This document shows positions 8,984 through 17,066 of a stretch of DNA of 51,886 bases, one piece after another. Within the stretch, counting starts at the first letter, position 1; the number at the start of each line of letters is the position of its first letter. The translations under genes were made by a program, and so were the position numbers. The notes below the pieces were generated by a model that was given only the letters and a program-made list of their open reading frames with translations, did not search any database and was not told the DNA's origin. The stretch comes from Mucilaginibacter sp. (GTDB lineage: Bacteria > Bacteroidota > Bacteroidia > Sphingobacteriales > Sphingobacteriaceae): contig JAQBOV010000021.1 in the NCBI GenBank assembly GCA_028287895.1, positions 1 to 51,886 on the forward strand, in the 5' to 3' direction.

Positions 8984-10786
8984 ATGTACACATTAGGTAT
9001 CAACGCTGTCTTTCATGATTCGGCAGCTTGTATTATTAAAGACGGAATATTGCTGGCCGCTGCAGAAGAAGAGCGGTTCACGCATATTAAGCACGGCAAA
9101 AGGCCAATTCCCTTTTCAACCTGGGAACTGCCTTTTCATGCAATAGATTATTGTTTACGGGTAGCAAACATCCATATTAATGATATTGACCATGTGGCTT
9201 ATTCGTTCGATCCGTATTTACTTATAGGCGAGCAATACCGGAACAAGCCAACCATAGCGATCCCATTCGAGCCTATAGCAGGGCCCGTAAACCAGCACTG
9301 GCCAAATGCATGGGATCCCTTATTTCTTTCGTCAATTTTAAACGCCCGCGAGCAGTTGAATGATGGTTATCCGCATCATCTTCAAAAGAGGTTTATTGGA
9401 GCAAAGATCACCTTAGATAAATGGCATTACGTGGAGCATCATACCGCCCATGCGGCCAGCGCGTTTAATTGTTCTCCTTTTGATAAAGCGGCCGTCATGA
9501 CGGCCGACGGCCGCGGCGAATTGGCTACCACAACTTATAACATTGGCAGCGGGCAGGATATTGACCGTATCGGGCAGGTCGACATGCCGCATTCTTTAGG
9601 ATTGTTATATGAACAGGTAACCACTTACCTGGGCTTCCTGCATTCATCCGATGAATATAAAGTAATGGCATTGGCATCCTATGGCAAACCTGAGTTGGTG
9701 AAAGATTTCAGAGAAATGGTACAAGTCGGTCATAGGGGGCAATATACCGTTACTAACCAGCGACTGACAGAGCGTTTTGGGCCCGCAAGATTAAGGCACG
9801 AAGAATTTACAAGCCATCATTTCAATATTGCTTGTTCCATGCAGTTGGTACTTGAGGAAACAATGCTTGAATTAACGGACTGGTTACGCAGGGAAACTAA
9901 GGAAGAAAATTTGTGTATGGCAGGTGGGGTGGCGCTTAATTGTGTGGCCAATGCGCGGATACGCGATAAAGGCTCATTCCAGAACATTTGGGTACAGCCT
10001 GCCTCTGGCGATGATGGAACGGCCTTAGGCGCGGCATTATGGATAGATGCGCAGCAGCGCAAAACCGGCGAACGCTGCTTTGTAATGAATCATGCTTACC
10101 TGGGACCGGATTATAGCGATCAGGAGATCGAAAAATTTATAAAGTGGTGCAAAATGCCTTTCCGTAAACTGGATAATATCGCTGAGGAAGCCGCTGATAT
10201 ACTGGTGCAGGACAAAATAATCGGCTGGTACCAGGGAAGAATGGAGTTTGGCCCGCGCGCGCTCGGTTCGCGCTCCATTCTGGCATCGCCTATTAATCCT
10301 CAAATGCAGGCAAGATTAAATGAAATAAAGGACAGAGAAGATTTCAGGCCCGTTGCACCCGTTGTACTTGAACAAGAAGCCGGCAACTGGTTCAAAAATG
10401 CTTCTTACTCGCCATTTATGCTATTTATTTATGATGTATTGGAAGATAAAGCTGATAAAATACCAGCCGTGCGCCATACGGATGGCACAGCCCGGATACA
10501 AACCATCAATGAGCAGCAAAATAAACCCTATTACGATCTTTTAAAGGCTTTCCAGCGAAGAACCGGAGTTCCGGTATTGGTAAACACCTCATTCAATACA
10601 TTGGGTAAGCCCATAGTATGTACGCCGCGTGATGCCATCGAGTGTTTCTGGAGTTCGCCTTTTGATGCGTTAATTATTGGCTCTTATATAATTGAAAAGT
10701 ATGGAAATATCGGTCATTATTCCAACTTATCGCCGTCCGCAGCTGCTGATGAAATGCCTGTCGGCTTTGTTGAGGCAAAAGTTTGA
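8984..10786 (+). CDS. Carbamoyltransferase (NodU/CmcH/TobZ family)
   Basis: The 600-residue protein has the two-part architecture of O-carbamoyltransferases, which use carbamoyl phosphate and ATP to carbamoylate a sugar hydroxyl through a carbamoyl-AMP intermediate. The N-terminal Kae1-like domain starts with LGINAVFHDSAACIIKDG, includes EEERFTHIKHGK, and has the metal-binding VEHHTAHAASAF and VMTADGRGE motifs. The C-terminal YrdC-like domain includes LCMAGGVALNCVANARI, QPASGDDGTALGAAL and FGPRALGSRSILASP. All look intact. Relatives act on Nod factors, cephamycin, tobramycin and other glycosides. It heads a plus-strand operon with GT2 and GT9 genes and overlaps the GT2 start by 86 bp. This points to carbamoylation of a sugar on an assembled glycan or glycoside; the substrate is unknown. 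Confidence 0.93.
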   Translation: MYTLGINAVFHDSAACIIKDGILLAAAEEERFTHIKHGKRPIPFSTWELPFHAIDYCLRVANIHINDIDHVAYSFDPYLLIGEQYRNKPTIAIPFEPIAGPVNQHWPNAWDPLFLSSILNAREQLNDGYPHHLQKRFIGAKITLDKWHYVEHHTAHAASAFNCSPFDKAAVMTADGRGELATTTYNIGSGQDIDRIGQVDMPHSLGLLYEQVTTYLGFLHSSDEYKVMALASYGKPELVKDFREMVQVGHRGQYTVTNQRLTERFGPARLRHEEFTSHHFNIACSMQLVLEETMLELTDWLRRETKEENLCMAGGVALNCVANARIRDKGSFQNIWVQPASGDDGTALGAALWIDAQQRKTGERCFVMNHAYLGPDYSDQEIEKFIKWCKMPFRKLDNIAEEAADILVQDKIIGWYQGRMEFGPRALGSRSILASPINPQMQARLNEIKDREDFRPVAPVVLEQEAGNWFKNASYSPFMLFIYDVLEDKADKIPAVRHTDGTARIQTINEQQNKPYYDLLKAFQRRTGVPVLVNTSFNTLGKPIVCTPRDAIECFWSSPFDALIIGSYIIEKYGNIGHYSNLSPSAAADEMPVGFVEAKV

Positions 10787-11666
10787 TAAACGTTTATATG
10801 AAATAATAGTTGTAAGCGACGGACCTGATTGCGAAACTGCAAAGGTTATGGAGCTTAAATCGAAGAGTCGGGCCGTCTCGATTAGATACCTTGTTCTTCC
10901 TCAAAAGAAAGGCCCGGCGGCAGCCCGTAACTATGGCTGGCTGAATGCAAGAGGCAATGTTATTGCTTTTACAGATGACGATTGCTTACCTGATAAAAAT
11001 TGGTTGAGCAAAATATATCAGAACATCGACCCCGGCGCCTTTGAAGCAATAACGGGTCGTGTGATCGTACCGCGAAGTAAACGCCCCACGGATTACGAGC
11101 GGAACACAATGCGATTGGAAGCCGCCGAGTTTATAACAGCGAATTGCGCCTGTACAAAGCAGACTTTGATAAAAACCGGTGGTTTCGACGAACAGTTCAG
11201 CATGGCCTGGCGCGAAGACAGCGACCTGGAGTTTAAACTGATCCAGGAAGATATTCCCATCTGGCACCTTGGCGGCGCAATAGTAACGCACCCTGTCAGA
11301 AGGGCCGAATGGGGCGTAAGTATTAAAGAACAGAAAAAAACACAGTTTAACGCTTTACTCTACAAAAAATATCCGGAATTATACCGTGAAAAAATACAGC
11401 CGAATCCTCCCTTGCTTTATTATGCGATCATCATGGGCTTTATGTTGATGCTTACCGGTATATTAATTGACGTCAGATCGCTCGGGTTCGCCGGTTTCCT
11501 GGTATGGCTTCTGCTGACCATACAGTTTATAGCTAAACGTCTGCATAATACGCAACTATCCGCCCGGCATATTGCTGAAATGGTGGTTACTTCATTCATT
11601 ATACCCTTTGTGTCCATTTACTGGCAATGGTACGGTGCAATAAAATATAAAGTGTTTTTTATATGA
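10701..11666 (+). CDS. Glycosyltransferase family 2 with C-terminal membrane helices
   Basis: The protein begins MEISVIIPTYRRPQLLMKCL, the classic GT-A start. The frame is open from a TTG at 10692, but the ATG at 10701 fits the family. The DxD-like FTDDDCLPDKNW (near residue 95) binds the nucleotide-sugar metal, and MAWREDSDLEFKL holds the catalytic-base region. Two hydrophobic segments near the C-terminus (LLYYAIIMGFMLML and LGFAGFLVWLLLTIQFI) anchor it to the inner membrane. It should transfer a sugar from a nucleotide donor, with inversion. The start lies inside the carbamoyltransferase gene (86-bp overlap in another frame). Dropping those codons would remove the nucleotide-binding strand, so the overlap is real. 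It shares an ATGA with the following GT9 gene, suggesting translational coupling. Confidence 0.9.
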   Translation: MEISVIIPTYRRPQLLMKCLSALLRQKFDKRLYEIIVVSDGPDCETAKVMELKSKSRAVSIRYLVLPQKKGPAAARNYGWLNARGNVIAFTDDDCLPDKNWLSKIYQNIDPGAFEAITGRVIVPRSKRPTDYERNTMRLEAAEFITANCACTKQTLIKTGGFDEQFSMAWREDSDLEFKLIQEDIPIWHLGGAIVTHPVRRAEWGVSIKEQKKTQFNALLYKKYPELYREKIQPNPPLLYYAIIMGFMLMLTGILIDVRSLGFAGFLVWLLLTIQFIAKRLHNTQLSARHIAEMVVTSFIIPFVSIYWQWYGAIKYKVFFI

Positions 11667-12667
11667 AATTACCCACTGAGGAAATAAAGAAAATAGCCAT
11701 TTTCAGAGCTTTGCAATTGGGAGACATGCTTTGTGCCATCCCCGCTGTAAGAGCTTTAAGGAAAGCATATCCCGAAGCAGAAATTGTCCTGCTGGGATTG
11801 CCCTGGGCAAAGTCTTTTATTGAAAGATTTAATAGGTACTTTGACCGTTTTATTCATTTTCCCGGGTATCCCGGCCTGCCCGAACAGCCGTTTAATGCTG
11901 CAGCTTTTGGGGAATTTTTGCCTATTATTCAACAGCAGGGATTTGATTTGATCATACAAATGCAGGGTAATGGCTCCATAGTCAATCCGATGGTTGAATT
12001 GTTCGGTGCAAAATACACGGCCGGCTTCTCCACCGAAGGACATTTTGCGCCCGATACTGGCCTGTTTTTGCCTTATCCGGATCATGGCTCAGAAATTGTA
12101 AGGCATGTGGCGTTGATGGAATTTCTGGGCATATCTTCACAAGGTATTGAACTTGAATTTCCGCTAAGTGAGCAGGACTTTGCCGAATTCGATAACCTGC
12201 ACCTGGATATCGACCCGGGAAGATATATTTGCATACACCCCGGCTCAAGGGGTATATGGCGGCAATGGCCGGCCGAACACTTTGCATCACTTGCCGACTT
12301 CTGCAGCGATCAGGGTTATAAAGTAGTGATCACAGGGACAAAAGATGAGCTGGCTATTGTCAACTCGGTTATCCAAAAGATGAAATATAAACCCATAATT
12401 GCAGCCGGCAGAACATCGGTTGGCGCTGCGGGCGTATTGATAAAAAATGCCGCTTTGCTGATCTCCAACTGCACCGGGGTTTCTCACATCGCTGCCGCAT
12501 TTAAAACGCCAAGTGTTGTCATCAATATGGATGGTGAACCGCAGCGCTGGGGGCCGGTTGATAAACAATTGCATCATACACTCAACTGGCTGCAAGCACC
12601 TGATTTTCATCTGGTGTTCCGCCAAACGGTTGAAATGATGAAGGAACTGGAGCTGTTAACGCGCTAA
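11663..12667 (+). CDS. Glycosyltransferase family 9 (heptosyltransferase-like)
   Basis: The 334-residue GT-B enzyme opens with KIAIFRALQLGDMLCAIPAVRALRKA (residues about 10-35), the GT9 N-terminal signature. Later it shows YICIHPGSRGIWRQWP, VVITGTKDELAIV, and the donor-binding region LLISNCTGVSHIAAAFKTPSVV. GT9 proteins such as WaaC, WaaF and WaaQ add heptose to lipopolysaccharide core; others use different sugars. No heptose biosynthesis genes (gmhA, hldE, hldD) are visible here, so the donor is open. It is coupled by ATGA to the GT2. Its last 86 bp overlap the 3' end of a second, convergent GT9 gene. Confidence 0.9.
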   Translation: MKLPTEEIKKIAIFRALQLGDMLCAIPAVRALRKAYPEAEIVLLGLPWAKSFIERFNRYFDRFIHFPGYPGLPEQPFNAAAFGEFLPIIQQQGFDLIIQMQGNGSIVNPMVELFGAKYTAGFSTEGHFAPDTGLFLPYPDHGSEIVRHVALMEFLGISSQGIELEFPLSEQDFAEFDNLHLDIDPGRYICIHPGSRGIWRQWPAEHFASLADFCSDQGYKVVITGTKDELAIVNSVIQKMKYKPIIAAGRTSVGAAGVLIKNAALLISNCTGVSHIAAAFKTPSVVINMDGEPQRWGPVDKQLHHTLNWLQAPDFHLVFRQTVEMMKELELLTR

Positions 12668-13721
12668 CGGCGCAAAGAATTTCATCCGGACGGGGTGTTT
12701 CAACCGGTTTATCGTATAGTTTTTTAGTCACGTAAGCGATCACTTCATTTTTACTCCTCGATTCTTCGGTCAGGCCGAATTGCAATACCTTGCAGGGAAC
12801 ATTCCAGGGCGTATGCTGCGGATTAGTTTGAGCATACAATACCACTACAGGTGTCCCTACGGCGGCAGCGATATGAACAGTAGCGGTATTCACAGAAACA
12901 ATAACCGGGGCATGTTTGGCCAGGCAAATGAACTCATTCAAATTAAATAGTCCGGCAACTGAGAAGCTGCCTTTTCCGACCGCTGCATGCAAATCGTCGG
13001 TAAGGGGCTTTTCGCCGGCAGAGCCTGTCAGCAAAACCTGGTATCCCATTTCTGCAATCAGCTTTTTGCCTGTTTCAATCCATTTATCAGCAGGATAACG
13101 GCGCTTTTGTTCACTTACACCGGCATGTAATAGGAGCCACGGCTTGCCTGTTTGAATGCCGGAATTGGTCAGTTTTAACGTAATCTGCCTCCAAAAACTT
13201 TCATTAACCCGCAGGTACAGGTTTTCACAGGATGAAACAGCGCCGATGGTTTTTACCAGGTCAAGATCCCGTCTGACCTGGTGTTTAATTTCAGTATAAG
13301 GTTCTTTATCAGGGACCCAATCAGTTAATAAACCATAGGGGTTTTCACGGCAGTATCCCAATATTTTGGGTATTCCTCCTATACAAGCCAGCATCGCCGA
13401 TGGTAGGGGATTTTGGCTGTAAACTGTGAATATGACCGCCGCATCAAATTTTTGCCGCCTCAGGCGGTCAGCTAGCGCATAGATCTGTCCGTTATTGGCG
13501 GGCACGTCGTTTTTAACCCAGGGTAAATCGGAAATGATGGCTTCATCAATTTCAGGCATGTGCTTTACAACCTGCCCGGACATTGAGGATGTAAGAACCG
13601 TTATCCGGGCGTTAAAGCTCTCTTTGAGTGCCCTTATAGCGGGCCCGCTCATAATAAGATCGCCCATGTTATCCGGGCGTATACATAAAATATTTTTAAA
13701 GGTTTGCCAATTATTACTCAT
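12582..13721 (-). CDS. Glycosyltransferase family 9 (heptosyltransferase-like), second copy
   Basis: A frame opens at 13745, but the ATG at 13721 overlaps the stop of the upstream phosphatase gene as ATGA and directly precedes SNNWQTFKNILCIRPDNMGDL, so it is chosen. The GT9 pattern is clear: ILCIRPDNMGDLIMSGPAIRALK, WLLLHAGVSEQKRRYP, VLLTGSAGEKPLTDDL, and the donor loop VIVSVNTATVHIAAAVGTPVVVLYAQTN is present in parts. After the GT-B fold a low-complexity tail of about 30 residues (from ALTAPVPSS onward) is encoded within the overlap with the convergent GT9. Having two GT9 enzymes in face-to-face operons suggests successive sugar additions. The donor sugar is not known. Confidence 0.88.
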   Translation of the reverse strand: MSNNWQTFKNILCIRPDNMGDLIMSGPAIRALKESFNARITVLTSSMSGQVVKHMPEIDEAIISDLPWVKNDVPANNGQIYALADRLRRQKFDAAVIFTVYSQNPLPSAMLACIGGIPKILGYCRENPYGLLTDWVPDKEPYTEIKHQVRRDLDLVKTIGAVSSCENLYLRVNESFWRQITLKLTNSGIQTGKPWLLLHAGVSEQKRRYPADKWIETGKKLIAEMGYQVLLTGSAGEKPLTDDLHAAVGKGSFSVAGLFNLNEFICLAKHAPVIVSVNTATVHIAAAVGTPVVVLYAQTNPQHTPWNVPCKVLQFGLTEESRSKNEVIAYVTKKLYDKPVETPRPDEILCAVSALTAPVPSSFQPFGGTPDENQVLAAS

Positions 13722-14281
13722 GCATATTGTTTGTTTAAAATGCATTCAGCCGCCTGGTTAATACTGCGGCAAATTCGAGCCGGCGTACGGAAATCACCTC
13801 CACGCCATTCGGTTTCATTGCCATTGTCGATGAGAATGGTTTTGCAGCCGGCACGGTTGCCTGCTTCAACGTCATCTAAAATATCGCCTATCATCCATGA
13901 TGCTGACAGATCGATATGATAGTCGCTGGCTGCCTGTAAAAGCATGCCTGGCCTGGGTTTACGGCAATTGCAATCTACGGCGTAATTGTCTTCAATGCCA
14001 TTAATATGATGCGGGCAGTAATAAAATGCATCGAGATGAATTCGGTGCGGCTTAAGTAATTCCAGCAATCGTTCTTCTACGGCGATCAGCGAATTCAGCG
14101 GAAAATATCCCCGGGCTATTCCCGCCTGGTTTGATACCAGGATAAGCATATACCCTTCGTGCTGCAGCAATGTAAGTCCTTCGAACGCATTTTGCTGAAT
14201 AGTGATCAATGCGGGATCTACATTATAAGGGATATCCGGTATAAGGGTACCATCTTTATCTAAAAAAACAGCTTTCATCAT
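13718..14281 (-). CDS. HAD-IIIA phosphatase, GmhB-like
   Basis: The 187-residue HAD-superfamily enzyme begins KAVFLDKDGTLIPD, where the two Asp residues are nucleophile and acid/base. It continues with LVSNQAGIARGYF (motif II), NCRKPRPGMLL (motif III Lys) and WMIGDILDDVEAGNRAGC (motif IV). A Zn-binding loop CPHH followed by CNC matches the GmhB family, which dephosphorylates heptose 1,7-bisphosphate. With two GT9 genes alongside it may supply an activated heptose, but the other heptose genes are absent and related phosphatases act on other sugar phosphates. It sits between a GT4 and a GT9 in a tightly packed minus-strand operon. ATG choice (14281 or 14278) matters little. Confidence 0.87.
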   Translation of the reverse strand: MMKAVFLDKDGTLIPDIPYNVDPALITIQQNAFEGLTLLQHEGYMLILVSNQAGIARGYFPLNSLIAVEERLLELLKPHRIHLDAFYYCPHHINGIEDNYAVDCNCRKPRPGMLLQAASDYHIDLSASWMIGDILDDVEAGNRAGCKTILIDNGNETEWRGGDFRTPARICRSINQAAECILNKQYA

Positions 14282-14289
14282 TATTTTAT

Positions 14290-15594
14290 TTATGCCGCCT
14301 GGTTATCATGTTTCAGTCTGATAAATTCTTCTTTTACATGATTTTCTTTTGCAACTGATATCACATATTGGTATAGCGAATTTATTTGTTTGGCAACTTC
14401 GGCCCATGTAAAGTGAGTATTCACATGTTTGATCGCATTTTTGCTCATCGTATGCAGAAGGCCTTCGGTACTGATTATTTCAATAATTTTTGCAGCCAGG
14501 CGGCCGGGTCGTTTCGGGGGTACCAAAGCCCCGGTTGAGCCATCTGCCACGCTGTACTTTATTCCGCCAACTTCTGCGCCTACAACGGGAGTACCACACG
14601 CCATCGCCTCGAGTGGTGTTATTCCAAACGGTTCATACCATGGGGTAGTAATGAACAAGTCGGCTGCACAATAGTAGAATTTAAGCTCGCTACGATTTTT
14701 ACGGCCGGCAAATTCTATCCTATCGCTTACTTTTAATTTTTTGGCAAGATCGCAGAGTCTTTTATATTCTGCACAGTTGGATCGTTCCATTTCTTCACAG
14801 TCTCCGCCCACTATGACCAGCTTAAAAGGTGTGTCAGAAATCTTTTTCAGATATGCCAGCGCATGTATCACATTATCGATGCCCTTTCGGGGGACCATGC
14901 GGCCAAGCTGAAGTAGCAGATACCCGTCTACCGGGAGTTTTAATATTCTTCGTGCAACGGCTTTCTCAATCGGGTAAAATTCAGCCGGGCTAAAACCACA
15001 TGGAACAACGCTTATCTTGCCAGGCGGCGCATGATAATAATTAACAAGGTCATCCATATCCTGTGGACACTCCGCAATAATATGATCGGCCTGCAGGATG
15101 ATTGCTTCTTCAATAGCAATTCTTTCTGTCGGAAATCTATCATCCCCGGCCTGGTATTTACGGCGCACATGTCCTAAGGCATGAAAAGTTACTACAAATG
15201 GTATTTCAAGTTCCTTTTTTATGCCGCAGGCTACCATGGCAGACATGAAAAAATTAGCGTGGATCAATTCATAATGCAGATGCCTCTGTAATATGAAAGC
15301 GATCATGTTATTCTCGAATTCCTGCATGTACGGCAGCAATTCTTCTTTAATAATATTCTTTTCCGGGCCGGCTTTGATATGGATTACCCTGATCCCTGCT
15401 TCCATTTGGATAAGCTCATCTATTAATGGGTCATCGCGGCGTGTATACACATCAACAAGGTAAGCTTGTGCAGCAAGATGTTTAGCCAGTTGTGCCACGT
15501 ATACATTTTGTCCGCCCGTATCTACAGTGCCGATATCAGCCAGCGGTGAAGCATGTTCGCTAATAAACGCAATTCTTTTTTTTCTGTTATTCAT
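14290..15594 (-). CDS. Glycosyltransferase family 4 (MshA / sucrose-phosphate-synthase-like)
   Basis: The 434-residue GT-B retaining glycosyltransferase starts RIAFISEHASPLADIG, then VDTGGQNVYVAQLA, the nucleotide-sugar GT4 signature of MshA and bacterial SPS-like enzymes. The acceptor-side segment ELIHANFFMSAMVA, the phosphate-binding LLQLGRMVPRKGIDNVIHAL, and the donor-binding EPFGITPLEAMACGTPVVG (EX7E motif) are all intact. Family members make glycosidic bonds to inositol phosphate, sugar phosphates or growing glycans. It lies 13 bp downstream of another glycosyltransferase gene and 8 bp before the phosphatase gene, in one operon. The paired phosphatase would fit synthesis of a sugar phosphate product, as in sucrose or mycothiol pathways, but no other gene of those pathways is present. 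Confidence 0.9.
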   Translation of the reverse strand: MNNRKKRIAFISEHASPLADIGTVDTGGQNVYVAQLAKHLAAQAYLVDVYTRRDDPLIDELIQMEAGIRVIHIKAGPEKNIIKEELLPYMQEFENNMIAFILQRHLHYELIHANFFMSAMVACGIKKELEIPFVVTFHALGHVRRKYQAGDDRFPTERIAIEEAIILQADHIIAECPQDMDDLVNYYHAPPGKISVVPCGFSPAEFYPIEKAVARRILKLPVDGYLLLQLGRMVPRKGIDNVIHALAYLKKISDTPFKLVIVGGDCEEMERSNCAEYKRLCDLAKKLKVSDRIEFAGRKNRSELKFYYCAADLFITTPWYEPFGITPLEAMACGTPVVGAEVGGIKYSVADGSTGALVPPKRPGRLAAKIIEIISTEGLLHTMSKNAIKHVNTHFTWAEVAKQINSLYQYVISVAKENHVKEEFIRLKHDNQAA

Positions 15595-15607
15595 AGATAT
15601 ATAATAT

Positions 15608-16570
15608 TCAGATTGTTATTTGTAAATTTTTATAGGTTTTACCTGCAGCTGCTTGCGTAAAAAGCGCTTCCCAGTCTTTTGTAAATCTTTCTATATTAAA
15701 CCGCTTAAGGGCGGCCTTGCGACCATTGTTGCCAATCTCAAGTGCTAACTGCCTGTTTTCTATCAGTAATTTCATCTTGCCGATCAGATAATCGATATCA
15801 GTATGTATGAATCCGGAATACCCGTTGTCAATCACAGCCGATAATTCAGTTGTGGCAAGACCTACTACGGGTATGCCCATCATCATGGCTTCACAAACTG
15901 CCAGGCCAAGACTGGTATACCTTATGGGGTTGAAAAAGAAACGGTACTGGCTTTCCAATTGCGGTAATTGCGGATGCAGTACTTCTCCCATACCCCAATC
16001 GCCTGTATTCATTCCGGCCAGATCAAGCGGGATATCCCTGCGTACCTGTTGAAAAATATCAAATCCAAGCAAGCGACCCCTTGCAGGCAGGTTATTGATC
16101 ACAACGATGCCCTTAGCCAGGTGCCCCGAATAATGGATGCCCGAGTCAATAACTCCGTGTTCAATAACTTTTACGGGCACATGATTACTGTTCCACATCA
16201 GGTTATTAAAATGGGTCACATGTACTAATGTTATTTCAGGATCATTGACCAAATGCCTGGTGTTGGTAGGATGCTGGCTTGGCGGATCGTGCTCGAGGTA
16301 AATTTGGGGCAACTGCCGTTGCTCTTGTGAAAGTATCTCGAACTGGTCGACTAAATAATTGTGATTTGTTTGAAAAAGAATGCAATCGAAGTGATGATCT
16401 TTGACCTGCTCAGCAGGTATCTCAATTACATTGTTTCCAAACGGAAAAGTCTCACCCCGGCCGTAATAGCCTTCCGTTTTTTCATCTTTGACCGGTATAT
16501 AAATTTCATAATTGCCCTGCGAAAGATAGAATAAATAACTGCCGTGTATATGCCAGGTGAATATTTTCAT
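15608..16570 (-). CDS. Glycosyltransferase family 1/4 protein
   Basis: The long frame opens at 16633, but the ATG at 16570 is followed by KIFTWHIHGSYLFYLSQGNY, the expected N-terminal GT-B strand, so 320 residues are preferred. Visible features are IYLEHDPPSQHPTNTRH, an acceptor-side loop; VVINNLPARGRLLGFDIF at the start of the C-terminal domain; and GLAVCEAMMMGIPVVGLATTE, the donor-binding acidic motif. It is the first gene of the minus-strand run that continues into the GT4, phosphatase and GT9 genes. It probably adds a sugar to the same product. Donor and acceptor are unknown. Confidence 0.85.
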   Translation of the reverse strand: MKIFTWHIHGSYLFYLSQGNYEIYIPVKDEKTEGYYGRGETFPFGNNVIEIPAEQVKDHHFDCILFQTNHNYLVDQFEILSQEQRQLPQIYLEHDPPSQHPTNTRHLVNDPEITLVHVTHFNNLMWNSNHVPVKVIEHGVIDSGIHYSGHLAKGIVVINNLPARGRLLGFDIFQQVRRDIPLDLAGMNTGDWGMGEVLHPQLPQLESQYRFFFNPIRYTSLGLAVCEAMMMGIPVVGLATTELSAVIDNGYSGFIHTDIDYLIGKMKLLIENRQLALEIGNNGRKAALKRFNIERFTKDWEALFTQAAAGKTYKNLQITI

Positions 16571-16749
16571 GTTGTTTAATAAATAAGTTTTTCTGAAACC
16601 CGATAAGCGCTTCTGAAAGCTTTGCAGAAGCACTTTCTTTTATTAGGACAACATGTCAGAAGTAAGAGGTGTTTGTGGGATAACTACGGGAAAACGGTGC
16701 GTAAAATACGTGTTTTATACTTTCAAGGATGATAAAGTATAGCGATTAA

Positions 16750-16908
16750 TTATCCCTGGTCGGCATTATCTTCCAACTGGCCGGCTGAATAAGACTTAAC
16801 AATCCCGGAGTTTAGCCTGACCGTAATTTCATCATCTAAAATATCTTCTACCAGGCCCTCACCATCAGGTGTGATCACTTTCTGGCCCTTTTGAAAGCTT
16901 GCGTCCAT
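16750..16908 (-). CDS. Small conserved-looking protein, 52 residues
   Basis: A short frame on the minus strand starts with ATG at 16908 and ends with TAA at 16750-16752. It encodes MDASFQKGQKVITPDG, then GEGLVEDILDDEITVRLNSG, and ends in EDNADQG. The alternation of Gly, charged and beta-branched residues looks like a small SH3- or KOW-like beta barrel, as in short DNA- or RNA-associated proteins. The codon pattern is protein-like and the protein is acidic. It stands alone between a glycosyltransferase and the MFS gene, separated from both by about 160-180 bp. No function is recognised. Confidence 0.6.
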   Translation of the reverse strand: MDASFQKGQKVITPDGEGLVEDILDDEITVRLNSGIVKSYSAGQLEDNADQG

Positions 16909-17066
16909 TTTAGATTAACAATCAAATGATAAACAAAGTTTTCGCGGCCAATCGATAGGGATTTGAATCGAAGGGTCGTCTGAAACCGGCGCGGCGTATA
17001 TCCTGCGAGCATAACGTAGACGGTCAGCCCCGGTAATGAAAAAAAATAAGGCCATCAGGCCGCCTT

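Noticed and set aside
11663..14281. LPS heptose core biosynthesis, because of two GT9 and a GmhB-like phosphatase
   Set aside because: No gmhA, hldE or hldD lies in the window, and the mixed carbamoyltransferase and GT4 context does not match a core locus.
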